Origin: CAZOOM01 sp964460795
GTDB lineage: Bacteria; Omnitrophota; Omnitrophia; Omnitrophales; Aquincolibacteriaceae
Assembly (NCBI GenBank): GCA_964460795.1
Contig: CAYWRU010000004.1
Coordinates: 1 to 64,000 of the forward strand
Reading direction: 5' to 3'
Length of the DNA: 64,000 nucleotides
The translations under genes were made by a program, and so were the position numbers. The notes beneath the pieces are model-generated. The model searched no databases. It was not told where the DNA came from and worked only from the letters and a program-made list of their open reading frames with translations. Shown one piece after another: positions 47,949 through 56,230 of this stretch. The first letter of the stretch is position 1. Every line of letters starts with the position of its first letter.

Positions 47949-48352
47949 TATCGTTTCGTATACTGGAAGCTTCTGCGGGCGGATTTCTTACCCGGCTTTT
48001 TACGTTCTTTTTCGCGCGGATCACGAGTCAGAAGACCCGCCCGGCGCAGCGATGATTTAAGATTTGGATCAAATTGAATTAAAGCACGAGAAATTCCAAG
48101 GCGTGTTGCACCCGCCTGACCCGCCACGCCTCCACCGCTCACGCTCACACGTACACGGAATTGATCAAGAAGCTGCGTCTCTTTGAGAGGCTGCTCCACC
48201 AAAGTCTGAAGATCTGGACGAGGGAAATACTTGGCATAAGGTTCGCCGTTCACCACAAAACCTTTTTGGTCTTTAAAAATCCATACACGGGCTGCGGCCG
48301 ATTTACGGCGTCCTGTTCCATAAAAAGCATTTGCGGAGGGCGATTTGACCAT
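47948..48352 (-). CDS. rpsI: 30S ribosomal protein S9
   Basis: A 134-residue small-subunit protein whose C-terminal tail touches the P-site tRNA. FYGTGRRKSAAARVW is the N-terminal signature. VSGGGVAGQAGATRLGISRAL is the central motif, and the tail ends RRSFQYTKR as expected. It follows rplM by 4 nt, the universal L13-S9 pair. Confidence 0.98.
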   Translation of the reverse strand: MVKSPSANAFYGTGRRKSAAARVWIFKDQKGFVVNGEPYAKYFPRPDLQTLVEQPLKETQLLDQFRVRVSVSGGGVAGQAGATRLGISRALIQFDPNLKSSLRRAGLLTRDPREKERKKPGKKSARRSFQYTKR

Positions 48353-48356
48353 GGGA

Positions 48357-48785
48357 TTAAACCTTCAATTCAATCGGTTTCTGGGCCTGTTGACCATGAA
48401 CCGCACCGGCATAAATCCGGATACGGCGCATCATTTGACGGCCGAGTTTCGTATTAGGAACCATACTTGCCACGGCATGACGAAGCGCATACGTGGGTTT
48501 TTTATCAAGCAATTTTTCGTAAGTAATGGTTCGAAGCCCACCCGGATAACCGGTGTAGCGCGTATAAAGCTTGTCAGACTTTTTCTTGCCGGAAATTACC
48601 GCCTTTTCTGCGTTAACAACCACCACTTGATCTCCGCAAATCTGGTACGGAGAATAAACAGCTTTGCCTTTGCCGGTCAAAAGACCTGCAATGCGAGTCG
48701 CTAAACGGCCGAGGGTTTTCCCGGACGCATCAATGAGATACGTTTTGGCGTTAAAATCTTTTTGCGTTGAAACATATGTCTTCAT
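48357..48785 (-). CDS. rplM: 50S ribosomal protein L13
   Basis: A 142-residue early-assembly large-subunit protein. DASGKTLGRLATRIAGLLTGK, NAEKAVISGKKKSDK and VASMVPNTKLGRQMMRR are diagnostic. AAAGG lies about 9 nt before the ATG. It is first in the transcript rplM-rpsI-small lipoprotein-AsmA-like gene and has a near-consensus promoter. Confidence 0.98.
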   Translation of the reverse strand: MKTYVSTQKDFNAKTYLIDASGKTLGRLATRIAGLLTGKGKAVYSPYQICGDQVVVVNAEKAVISGKKKSDKLYTRYTGYPGGLRTITYEKLLDKKPTYALRHAVASMVPNTKLGRQMMRRIRIYAGAVHGQQAQKPIELKV

Positions 48786-48814
48786 GGGAATTTACTACCT
48801 TTCGAAGAGCGTGA

Positions 48815-48843
48815 AGTATATCAAAAAGCTTCAGGCCTGTCAA
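48815..48843 (-). promoter_or_regulatory. Near-consensus promoter of rplM-rpsI
   Basis: TTGACA (48838-48843), a 17-nt spacer and TATACT (48815-48820), about 30 nt upstream of the L13 ATG. Confidence 0.8.
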
Positions 48844-48877
48844 AAAAAGTTAAAAATAAGTTTTATCTTGTTTGTTA

Positions 48878-49636
48878 TTAATAGGTTACATCAATCAAAC
48901 AAAGCGCATGTGCCGGTGCAGTCTCCCCCTTATGACTTCTAATTTTATGGGTCATCAGTTTGAGAATATCCTCCGGAGTCATTTTCCCGCGTCCGACCGC
49001 CACGAGAGTTCCGGCCAAAATCCGAACCATATGATACAAAAATCCGTCCGCTTCCACGCGCATCCGAATTTCAAATCCTTGTTTTTTTAAATCAAGCTTA
49101 AAGATGCGGCGCTCCGTATTTATTTTTTTACGCCCCGCATCTAAAGTACAAAAGGCCCGGAAATCATGCCTGCCCACAAGATACTTTGCCGCTTGCCGCA
49201 TTTTTTTGAAATTCAAAACATACGGCACATGCCAGGTCTGAAGTGCGCGAAGCGGTGTCCTTACTTGCGAATTCCAAATCCTGTACTCATACGTTTTTCT
49301 CTTGGCTTGAAACCGGGCATGAAAATTTTTAGATGCTTTTTCAACGCGCGTGACTGCCGCCGATTTTGGCAAAATGGCGTTAAGGGCTCTTTGAATCTGA
49401 AAAAGTTCAAACCGAGGCGCTGCCAGAAAATTGACGACCTGAAAACTAGCGTGCACACCGGCATCGGTTCGACCGCTCGCGGACTTGATGGAGATTTTTT
49501 TTCCGTATAAACGGCGCATCGCGGTTTCTAAAGCTTCCTGTACCGTAAGACGCGCGGGCTGACGCTGGAATCCGGAAAATGCTGCGCCGTCATACTCCAG
49601 AACTAAGCGGTAATTCTGAAGTTCCTTTTTTTTCAT
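48878..49636 (-). CDS. truA: tRNA pseudouridine(38-40) synthase TruA
   Basis: A 252-residue enzyme modifying U38-U40 in the tRNA anticodon arm. The start LVLEYDGAAFSGFQRQP and the catalytic Asp in KSASGRTDAGVHA match TruA. FLYHMVRILAGTLVAVGRG near the C-terminus is the second conserved region. It starts 17 nt after asd and has no clear SD. Length is normal. Confidence 0.96.
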   Translation of the reverse strand: MKKKELQNYRLVLEYDGAAFSGFQRQPARLTVQEALETAMRRLYGKKISIKSASGRTDAGVHASFQVVNFLAAPRFELFQIQRALNAILPKSAAVTRVEKASKNFHARFQAKRKTYEYRIWNSQVRTPLRALQTWHVPYVLNFKKMRQAAKYLVGRHDFRAFCTLDAGRKKINTERRIFKLDLKKQGFEIRMRVEADGFLYHMVRILAGTLVAVGRGKMTPEDILKLMTHKIRSHKGETAPAHALCLIDVTY

Positions 49637-49653
49637 CGGAAAATTCGCGGGTC

Positions 49654-50667
49654 TTATTTGCGAACGTGCTTAAGCCAGTATTCCGCAATCTGTACAGCGT
49701 TCAAGGCCGCACCTTTACGGATCTGATCGCCGGCAAGAAACAAGGCCAAACCGTTATCCACGGAAGGATCTTTTCGGATGCGCCCCACATAAACATCATC
49801 TTTTCCGCTTACTTCCAGCGGCATAGGAAAATGATTTTTGGTGTTGTCATCCTGGATCTTTACTCCCGGAGCTTTGGCTAAAATTTCCCGGGCCTCGTCC
49901 GGAGTGATTGGTTTTTCAAACTCGATGAAGAGCGCTTCGGAGTGCGCTCGGTAAACCGGCACACGAATCGTTGTGGCTACCACACGAAGTTTGCTGTCGT
50001 GCATAATTTTCTGAGTTTCCCGGATCATCTTGATTTCTTCTTCGCAGTACCCGTCTTCTTTAATCGCGCTGTTATGCGAAAAAAGATTGAACGCAATCTG
50101 ATGAGGAAAGACTTCACAGGTCGGCCGGTCCCCTTGCAGCACTTGGCGCGTCTGATGTTCCAATTCCTGCATGGCCTTGGCCCCGGCACCGCTCACCGCT
50201 TGATATGTTGCCGCCACAATGCGTTTGATCTTTGCAGCTTGATGAAGCGGCCAAATCGGAACCACCATTAAAATCGTGGAACAGTTTGGATTGGCAATAA
50301 TCCCTTTATGCTTACGAATATCCTCAGCATTAATTTCCGGAACTACGAGCGGAACTTCTGGATCCATACGGAAAGCGCTGGTGTTATCCACCATGAGCGC
50401 TCCGGCCTTTACAATCATGGGTGCCAGTTTTTTGCTGACACTTCCTCCGGCGCTGGAAAGCACAAGATCCACATTTTTAAAACTCTCGGGCGTGGCTTCT
50501 TCCACCTGAATGGTTTTCCCCTGAAACGCGACCGATTTCCCCGCAGAGCGCGAGGATGAGAGAAGACGAAGTTCCGCCATGGGAAATTTCCGCTCCGCCA
50601 AAATGGAGAGGAACTCCTGACCCACAGCACCCGTTGCACCTAAAATTGCGACCTTCAATCCTGACAT
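49654..50667 (-). CDS. asd: Aspartate-semialdehyde dehydrogenase
   Basis: A 337-residue NADPH-dependent enzyme reducing aspartyl phosphate to the semialdehyde, feeding lysine, diaminopimelate, threonine and methionine. The nucleotide motif is AILGATGAVGQEF, and the catalytic cysteine is in IIANPNCSTI. The ATYQAVSGAGAKAM motif follows. AAGGAG lies just before the ATG. It follows leuB after a repeat-filled 136-bp gap. Confidence 0.96.
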   Translation of the reverse strand: MSGLKVAILGATGAVGQEFLSILAERKFPMAELRLLSSSRSAGKSVAFQGKTIQVEEATPESFKNVDLVLSSAGGSVSKKLAPMIVKAGALMVDNTSAFRMDPEVPLVVPEINAEDIRKHKGIIANPNCSTILMVVPIWPLHQAAKIKRIVAATYQAVSGAGAKAMQELEHQTRQVLQGDRPTCEVFPHQIAFNLFSHNSAIKEDGYCEEEIKMIRETQKIMHDSKLRVVATTIRVPVYRAHSEALFIEFEKPITPDEAREILAKAPGVKIQDDNTKNHFPMPLEVSGKDDVYVGRIRKDPSVDNGLALFLAGDQIRKGAALNAVQIAEYWLKHVRK

Positions 50668-50689
50668 AAAAACTCCTTAACTTAAATTA

Positions 50690-50803
50690 GAATCTCGAAA
50701 TCCGAAGCACGAAACAATATCTAATGTCCTAAATTCCAATGTTTCAAACATTCGATATTCGAATTTTAGATTTGTTTCGAATTTCGAATTTAGGATTTCG
50801 GAT
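50690..50803. repeat. AATTCGAAATCC-type inverted repeat, copy 4 (leuB-asd gap)
   Basis: ATCTCGAAATCCGAAGCACG and AAACAATATC on the left face GTTTCGAATTTCGAATTTAG and GATTTCGGATTT on the right. The right end reaches the leuB stop codon at 50804-50806. It is close in sequence to the copies at 4221 and 33024. Confidence 0.87.
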
Positions 50804-51868
50804 TTATGCTTTCACTCGTTCCGCGACAAGATCCCCAACTTCAGAAGTCGAAAATCCCATTTTGCCAGCCGCGAGACTTTTGAGTTTATTGGCTGTCACA
50901 TCCATCACGCATTTCTCGATTTTGTCAGCCGCGGCACGTTCTCCCAAAGTTTCCATCATCATTCCCGCCGCACAAATGGCTGCCAACGGATTGATGACGC
51001 CTTGATTCGTATACTTAGGAGCGGATCCACCAATAGGTTCAAACATGGAAACGCCGCCCGGATGGATATTTCCTCCGGCCGCGATTCCCATACCTCCTTG
51101 GATCATAGCCCCTAAATCTGTAATGATGTCGCCGAACATATTGTCGGTGACAATCACATCAAACCACTCAGGATTTTTTACCATCCACATACAGGTTGCA
51201 TCCACATGAGCATAATCACGTTTAATATCCGCGTAATCTTTGGCCCCGACCTCATGAAAAACGCGCTCCCATAAATCAAAGGCATAGGTGAGCACATTGG
51301 TTTTTCCGCACAACGTCAGTTTTTTGTCCTTGTTTCTCATTCGCGTGTATTCAAAAGCATAACGAAGACATCGTTCCACACCTTTTCGCGTATTGCGGCT
51401 GACCTGAACCGCAACTTCATCTGGCGTGCCTTTTTTGATGAACTCCCCTTCTCCGACATAAAGGCCTTCGTTATTTTCGCGCACCACCACAAAGTCGATA
51501 TGCTCAGGCTTTTTATCTTTCAGCGGACAATCCACGCCGGGAAAAAGTTTCACGGGCCGGAGATTGATGTACTGCTCAAGATCAAAACGAAGTTTGAGGA
51601 GCAGTCCCTTTTCCAAAATTCCGGGTTTCACATCCGGATGTCCGACCGCACCAAGAAAAATGGAGTCAAATCCGCGCAATTCCTTTAAAACTGAGTCCGG
51701 CAGAATTTCTCCGGTTTTTAAATAGCGATCGCCGCCCAGATCATAAATTTGGCGCGTAATCCCAAATCCAAATTTTTTAGCTGCCACATCAAGGACTTTG
51801 AGGCCCTCGCGCACTACTTCAGGTCCTGTTCCATCTCCGGGGAGTACTGCAATCTTGTACGTCTTCAT
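50804..51868 (-). CDS. leuB: 3-isopropylmalate dehydrogenase (isocitrate/isopropylmalate dehydrogenase family)
   Basis: A 354-residue NAD+-dependent oxidative decarboxylase. The start IAVLPGDGTGPEV is the family opening, RENNEGLYVGEGE has the substrate-binding region, and TDNMFGDIITDLGAMIQGGMG provides the metal-binding aspartates. MFEPIGGSAPKYT is the nucleotide loop. The sequence is closer to the second IPMDH subgroup than to E. coli LeuB, so tartrate or homoisocitrate dehydrogenase cannot be wholly excluded. Presence of leuC-leuD elsewhere in the window supports leucine synthesis. GGAG precedes the ATG. Confidence 0.88.
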   Translation of the reverse strand: MKTYKIAVLPGDGTGPEVVREGLKVLDVAAKKFGFGITRQIYDLGGDRYLKTGEILPDSVLKELRGFDSIFLGAVGHPDVKPGILEKGLLLKLRFDLEQYINLRPVKLFPGVDCPLKDKKPEHIDFVVVRENNEGLYVGEGEFIKKGTPDEVAVQVSRNTRKGVERCLRYAFEYTRMRNKDKKLTLCGKTNVLTYAFDLWERVFHEVGAKDYADIKRDYAHVDATCMWMVKNPEWFDVIVTDNMFGDIITDLGAMIQGGMGIAAGGNIHPGGVSMFEPIGGSAPKYTNQGVINPLAAICAAGMMMETLGERAAADKIEKCVMDVTANKLKSLAAGKMGFSTSEVGDLVAERVKA

Positions 51869-51897
51869 TTTTTCTCCAAACTTTTGTTGTTACTTAA

Positions 51898-51986
51898 AGT
51901 AACCAGTTGCCAGTAACCAGCAACCAGAACTAGAAAGATTTTTCATTTCCTGGTAACTGGTTACTGGTTTCTGGTTTCTGGTTACT
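51898..51986. repeat. AACCAG-type inverted repeat, copy 3, containing the thiG stop codon
   Basis: AGTAACCAGTTGCCAGTAAC followed by CAGCAACCAG on the left faces CTGGTAACTGGTTACTGG and TTTCTGGTTACTT on the right. On the minus strand, the TAA that ends thiG (51984-51982) is the TAA inside the repeat word AGTAACCAG. Confidence 0.9.
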
Positions 51987-52857
51987 TTTTTAAGGACAAT
52001 CCTTCTTGAGGGCTTGAGGCCGAAGCATATTCCTTCTGGGGAATTCGTCCTGCCAGATAAGCCTTTCGTCCGGCTGAAACCGCTTCGCGCATAGCAGACG
52101 CCATGAGCACAGGATCTTTCGCCTGCGCCACGGCTGTATTCATTAAAACTCCGTCTGCGCCCAGCTCCATACAAACCGCTGCGTCCGATGCCGTTCCCAC
52201 TCCTGCATCGACGATTACGGGGCACGAAACCGCTTCCATAATAAATTTCAGGTTGAGCGGATTTTGAATGCCGCGTCCGGAACCAATGGGTGACGCAAGC
52301 GGCATCACACAGACAGCCCCTGCATCTTCCAAACGCTTGGCCATGATCGGATCATCATTCGTATACGGCATGACCACAAAACCTTCTTTGACGAGAACTT
52401 TCGTAGCTTCCAAAAGTCCGAGAGTATCCGGCATGAGCGTCTTCGGATCTCCGATCACTTCCACCTTCACAAGATCTCCGCAGCCTGCCGCGCGCGCAAG
52501 CCGCGCAATGCGGATTGCGTCTTCAGCGGTATAGGCTCCTGCCGTATTGGGCAGCCAGTGATATTTTTTCCGGTCCACGAAATCGAGAATGTTTTTTTCA
52601 TTTCGATCATCCAGATTCACGCGGCCAATGGCAATCGTAACCATCTCGGTTCCGGAGGTATCGAGCGCCCGAACCATTTCCTCAAACGAGGCGTATTTCC
52701 CGGTCCCCAAAATGAGCCGGGATTTCATCGTAATTTTTCCAATCTGAAGAATATCGGATGAAATGTCATTCCCGAATGATTTTGTCGGGAATCCATTCTT
52801 TGGATCCCCGCCTTCGCGGGGATGACAAACTACTTTCTTGTTATCATCTGTCCCCAT
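51982..52857 (-). CDS. thiG: Thiazole synthase with repeat-encoded N-terminal extension
   Basis: ThiG builds the thiazole ring of thiamine from deoxyxylulose phosphate, dehydroglycine and ThiS thiocarboxylate. SRLILGTGKYAS, the Schiff-base lysine in LVKVEVIGD, PLASPIGSGRGIQNPLNL and GVLMNTAVA identify it. Homology with other ThiG proteins begins at DILQIGKITMKSRL. The nearest ATG in front of that is at 52857, one base after the glgA stop, giving 291 residues with a repeat-encoded stretch CHPREGGDPKNGFPTKSF. The only other ATG, at 52728, would delete the first strand. No thiS, thiF or thiH is adjacent, so this is a solo thiG. Confidence 0.88.
   Translation of the reverse strand: MGTDDNKKVVCHPREGGDPKNGFPTKSFGNDISSDILQIGKITMKSRLILGTGKYASFEEMVRALDTSGTEMVTIAIGRVNLDDRNEKNILDFVDRKKYHWLPNTAGAYTAEDAIRIARLARAAGCGDLVKVEVIGDPKTLMPDTLGLLEATKVLVKEGFVVMPYTNDDPIMAKRLEDAGAVCVMPLASPIGSGRGIQNPLNLKFIMEAVSCPVIVDAGVGTASDAAVCMELGADGVLMNTAVAQAKDPVLMASAMREAVSAGRKAYLAGRIPQKEYASASSPQEGLSLKK
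52764..52827. repeat. TGTCAT palindromic element, copy F, in the thiG leader/N-terminus
   Basis: TGTCATTCCCGAATG...GGGGATGACA, 64 bp, with stems TTCCCGA/TCGGGAA and CCCCGCCTTCGCGGGG. Identical in length and nearly in sequence to the intergenic copy at 62524-62587. It is open in the thiG frame on the minus strand. Confidence 0.92.
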
Positions 52858-52858
52858 G

Positions 52859-54331
52859 TTAACCCTTTCGCGGACTCGGACCCGGCAGCCTCGCTGTGGT
52901 CTCGTAAAGTTGAAGATATTTTTTTGCCGAAGCCGTCCAGGAATAATCGCATGCCATCGCATTTTGGACAAGTCGAGTCCAGACTTTTGGATTTTGATAA
53001 ACTTCTAATCCTTTTTCAATGACCGCCGCTAAGGCTGCCGTGTGATAATTTTCAAAAACAAATCCATTCCCTTTCAAAGTCTTGCCATCAAAGGACTGAA
53101 TCGTATCAGCCAATCCTCCCGTGGCCCGAACAATAGGAATGGTGCCGTAGCGCAGTCCAATCATCTGACTAAGTCCGCACGGCTCATAATAAGAAGGCAC
53201 GAGAAGAAAATCCGAGCCTGCATAAATCCGTTTGGCCATTCGCGCATCAAAGAGAATATGGATTGAGCACTGACTCCGCCGCTTACGCCCCATTTCGCGC
53301 AGAACCCGATGATATTTTTCTTCACCGGTTCCTAAAAGGATAAATTGAAAACCAAGCTCCATCATCCGGCCTAAACACTCCACCACGAGATCAATCCCCT
53401 TTTGCTCAACCAAACGGCTGACGACCGCTGCAATCGGCGCCTTGGGATTCAAATCCAAACCATTTTCCTGTTGAAGCACGGCCTTGCAACGGGCTTTGCC
53501 TTCCAAGGCTTGCGCGTTAAAGGCCGCCGGAAGATCCGAGGCATTGGATGGATCCCATGTTACAGAATCGATTCCATTGATAATGCCCTGGAGTTTTTCC
53601 CGTTGTTCAATTAAAACGCCTTCCAAATTACATCCAAACTCCTTGGTCTGGATTTCACGTGCATAGCGCTGACTCACCGTGGTCACCACATCCGAGTCCA
53701 CAATGCCGCCTTTGATAAAACTTAGCTTCCCGTAAAACTCCAAACGGTCCATGGTGAAATGTCCCCAGTCGAGATTCGTAAGCGGCATAGAATCCGGCGG
53801 GAAATTCCCCTGATACGCCAAATTATGAATGGTAAAAACTGTTTTTGTTTTTTGAAAGAACGCATCTTTAGCATAAAGCGTTTTGATAAAAACCGGGATC
53901 ATTCCGGTCTGCCAGTCATGGCAATGAATCACGTCGGGCTTGATTTTTAAAAGTTTGAGCGCCTCAAGAACAGCTTTTTGAAAAAATAAAAAACGCCGGT
54001 CATTATCCGGATAATCCTGGAGCACCGGGCCATAGAGTTCTTCCCGATTAAAAAAGAGCTTATGTTCAATAAAATAGACGGGAATTCCATCCGCAGTCTT
54101 GGAGCGATAAACCTTGCCCGTTTCCTGCTCAGATCCTAAATCAATGCGGAGTCCTTCCAATACAAGCTCAGTGATGGCCGGATCCAGATGTACGGCTTTA
54201 TAGTAAGGAAGGAAGACCGTAATATCCTGGCCCTGTTTGCGAAACTCGGAGGCGAGCGTGGCCGTCACTTCCGCCAAACCACCGGTCTTGGCAAAAGGCA
54301 CCATTTCAGAACAGGCAAAAATGATTTTCAT
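52859..54331 (-). CDS. glgA: Glycogen synthase (GT5)
   Basis: A 490-residue GT5 glucosyltransferase using ADP-glucose to extend alpha-1,4-glucan. The substrate loop MVPFAKTGGLAEV is at the N-terminus, and the catalytic-site motif SYYEPCGLSQMIGLRYGTIP is near the C-terminus. Length is normal. The stop codon is one base away from the thiG ATG at 52857. A second, GT4-type glycogen enzyme and GlgE lie 0.5-4 kb away, so the genome has two routes to alpha-glucan. Confidence 0.94.
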   Translation of the reverse strand: MKIIFACSEMVPFAKTGGLAEVTATLASEFRKQGQDITVFLPYYKAVHLDPAITELVLEGLRIDLGSEQETGKVYRSKTADGIPVYFIEHKLFFNREELYGPVLQDYPDNDRRFLFFQKAVLEALKLLKIKPDVIHCHDWQTGMIPVFIKTLYAKDAFFQKTKTVFTIHNLAYQGNFPPDSMPLTNLDWGHFTMDRLEFYGKLSFIKGGIVDSDVVTTVSQRYAREIQTKEFGCNLEGVLIEQREKLQGIINGIDSVTWDPSNASDLPAAFNAQALEGKARCKAVLQQENGLDLNPKAPIAAVVSRLVEQKGIDLVVECLGRMMELGFQFILLGTGEEKYHRVLREMGRKRRSQCSIHILFDARMAKRIYAGSDFLLVPSYYEPCGLSQMIGLRYGTIPIVRATGGLADTIQSFDGKTLKGNGFVFENYHTAALAAVIEKGLEVYQNPKVWTRLVQNAMACDYSWTASAKKYLQLYETTARLPGPSPRKG

Positions 54332-54492
54332 GTCACGATCCCAAGCTTGGGTTTCATTTCCATCTGCGTATTACTAGCTTAATGTGCATTTCCATTGATT
54401 CGGCCCTATGCAGGAACCCGGCAGGACGCGGAAACCCTTTCCCCCGCTGACAGCATTTTTGAAGAAGGGAAGTATATAACAGAAAAAAGGCC

Positions 54493-54520
54493 TTGCCAAG
54501 ATGGTCCTCCTGACTATAAT
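54493..54520 (+). promoter_or_regulatory. Promoter of rpmB directly before the start codon
   Basis: TTGCCA (54493-54498), a 16-nt spacer and TATAAT (54515-54520). Eight bases separate the -10 box from the rpmB ATG and there is no SD, so the transcript should be leaderless or nearly so. Confidence 0.7.
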
Positions 54521-54528
54521 TCGCTCCC

Positions 54529-54792
54529 ATGCGTACCTGTGAAATTTGCAACCGAAAACCTCTTGTGGGCAGTTCCATCGCCCGCCGCGGTCTTGCCAAA
54601 AAAACCGGCGGAATTGGTAAAAAAATCACCGGCATCACCCGCCGGCGGTTCTTCCCCAATCTCAAGCGCGTGAAAGTCCGTTTTCCAAACGGAACGGTTC
54701 GCCGCATCAAGGTATGCACCAGCTGCCTTCAGGCCAACAAGGTCACGAAGGCTGTTTCCTTCAAAAAGTCCCCGGCCGCTCAAGCCGCATAA
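54529..54792 (+). CDS. rpmB: 50S ribosomal protein L28
   Basis: An 87-residue ribosomal protein. CEICNRKPLVGSSIAR and the later VRRIKVCTSCLQANKV provide two CxxC pairs, the zinc-binding (C+) form of L28. TRRRFFPNLKRVKV is the conserved core. It stands alone between divergent or convergent glycogen genes rather than next to rpmG. Confidence 0.96.
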   Translation: MRTCEICNRKPLVGSSIARRGLAKKTGGIGKKITGITRRRFFPNLKRVKVRFPNGTVRRIKVCTSCLQANKVTKAVSFKKSPAAQAA

Positions 54793-54858
54793 ATTCAGGT
54801 TTCTCTTTTGATTTCTCAGACAGGATTTTTCTGACTACGCATTTCTGTTCAGAACTAA

Positions 54859-56061
54859 TTAATCGAGGAGCGAGCGATAAAGTGAGAGAGTCTGGCGGGC
54901 GATCGATTTCCAGCTAAAGAATGCCATCGCACGCTTTCGGCCGGCTTGCCCCATCTTGCGAGAAAGATCCGGATGGACCATCAAATAATTAATTTGGCGT
55001 GCCAGATCTTTGGAGAATTTTCCAGGATCCAGAGGCTCAAACGGACTTGATTTCTTTTGCGCTACTTTGACCAGTAATCCAGTTTTTTGATGCTCCACAA
55101 CCTCAGGAATTCCGCCCACCCGGCTCGCTACCACAGGGATTTCGCATGCCATGGCCTCCAGATTGATAATCCCAAAAGGCTCATAAATGGAAGGACAGCA
55201 AAAAAGTGAGGCGTGAGAATAAAGCGCCACTTTATCCGGCACAGGCAGAACCTCCTGAATCCAAATCACACCAGGCCGATCTTTTTTAACCTCAGTAATA
55301 GCGCATTCCATTTCCCGGGCAATCTCCGGTGTATCCGGAGATCCGGCGCAGAGCACGACTTGAAATCCAGGATCCAAATAACGAATGGCATTCACGAGAT
55401 GGAGAATTCCTTTTTGGCGCGTAATTCGTCCCACAAACAGAACAAAGGGTTTTGAAGGATTGACTCCGCAGCGTTTGACACGTTCAGGATCTCGAACCCG
55501 TCGATATTCCTGAGTATCAATTCCGTTGTAAATCACATGGACTTTTTCAGGACTCACATTGAAAAGCCGAAGGATGTCTTTTCGGGTCTCTTCAGAAACC
55601 GCGATGATCGCATCCGCCATCTCAAGCGCTGTGCGTTCCACCCAGCAGCTGAAATCATACCCCCCGCCCAGCTGCTCGCGCTTCCAAGGGCGGAGAGGCT
55701 CCAAGGAATGGACGGTGATCACTAACGGGATAGAGTGATTCAGCTTGGCAAGAATTCCTCCAAAATGGGCATACCAGGTATGACAATGGACAAGATCGGC
55801 ATCGATTTTTTGAAGATTGAAATCCAGTCCGCGTTGGACTGTGCCGAATCCAATCTTAAGCGACTGAGAAATATTGGAAGACCTAAGCGAGTCGGGAAAT
55901 CCTGTGACTTGGAGTTTTCCTTTCTTAAGGCGCTGCTCTCCATAACACCTCACATCCACATCGCAGAGTTTCGATAATTCGCGGGTGAGATAATCGACAT
56001 GAACACCGGCCCCGCCATAAATATGCGGCGGATATTCATTGGTCAAAAGGAGTGTTTTCAC
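54859..56061 (-). CDS. GT4 glycogen synthase / alpha-maltose-1-phosphate synthase (GlgM-type)
   Basis: With the GTG at 56061 as start, 400 residues of GT4 sequence: TLLLTNEYPPHIYGGAGVHVDYLTREL opens the donor/acceptor fold, FVGRITRQKGILHLV and the catalytic-site motif PSIYEPFGIINLEAMACEIP are canonical. This resembles actinobacterial GlgA/GlgM, which makes maltose-1-phosphate from ADP-glucose and glucose-1-phosphate. The divergent neighbour glgE uses exactly that product, supporting the GlgM role. No SD is seen; TATCAT at 56069-56074 lies 7 nt upstream of the GTG. The open frame extends to 56232, through the palindrome. Confidence 0.8.
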   Translation of the reverse strand: MKTLLLTNEYPPHIYGGAGVHVDYLTRELSKLCDVDVRCYGEQRLKKGKLQVTGFPDSLRSSNISQSLKIGFGTVQRGLDFNLQKIDADLVHCHTWYAHFGGILAKLNHSIPLVITVHSLEPLRPWKREQLGGGYDFSCWVERTALEMADAIIAVSEETRKDILRLFNVSPEKVHVIYNGIDTQEYRRVRDPERVKRCGVNPSKPFVLFVGRITRQKGILHLVNAIRYLDPGFQVVLCAGSPDTPEIAREMECAITEVKKDRPGVIWIQEVLPVPDKVALYSHASLFCCPSIYEPFGIINLEAMACEIPVVASRVGGIPEVVEHQKTGLLVKVAQKKSSPFEPLDPGKFSKDLARQINYLMVHPDLSRKMGQAGRKRAMAFFSWKSIARQTLSLYRSLLD

Positions 56062-56087
56062 AGCACGTATGATAGCGCAATTAATCA

Positions 56088-56130
56088 AAAGGGGACAGGC
56101 TGCTTTTTTAAAAAGTAGCCTGTCCCCTTT
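56088..56130. repeat. 43-bp GGGGACAGG palindrome between divergent GT4 synthase and glgE
   Basis: AAAGGGGACAGGCTGCTTTT (from 56088) and AAAAGTAGCCTGTCCCCTTT (to 56130) form a nearly perfect 21-bp stem with a one-base loop. It sits between the divergent promoters and may place its outer bases in the -35 region of the GT4 gene. Confidence 0.93.
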
Positions 56131-56146
56131 ATTGAAACGAATGTAG

Positions 56147-56175
56147 TTGGTCAAGACGCATTCCTTTGCTAAAAT
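56147..56175 (+). promoter_or_regulatory. Candidate promoter of glgE
   Basis: TTGGTC (56147-56152), a 17-nt spacer and TAAAAT (56170-56175). It places the transcription start near 56182, so the coding start must lie downstream, at 56216 or 56231. Confidence 0.5.
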
Positions 56176-56230
56176 ATTAAAAGTTTTCTTCACTCTCCAA
56201 GATCTTAGGGACCATATGGAGCCAGTAGAC

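Noticed and set aside
54341..54352. CCCAAGCTTGGG perfect 12-bp palindrome upstream of glgA
   Set aside because: A single short palindrome without a second copy or a neighbouring regulator; chance cannot be excluded.
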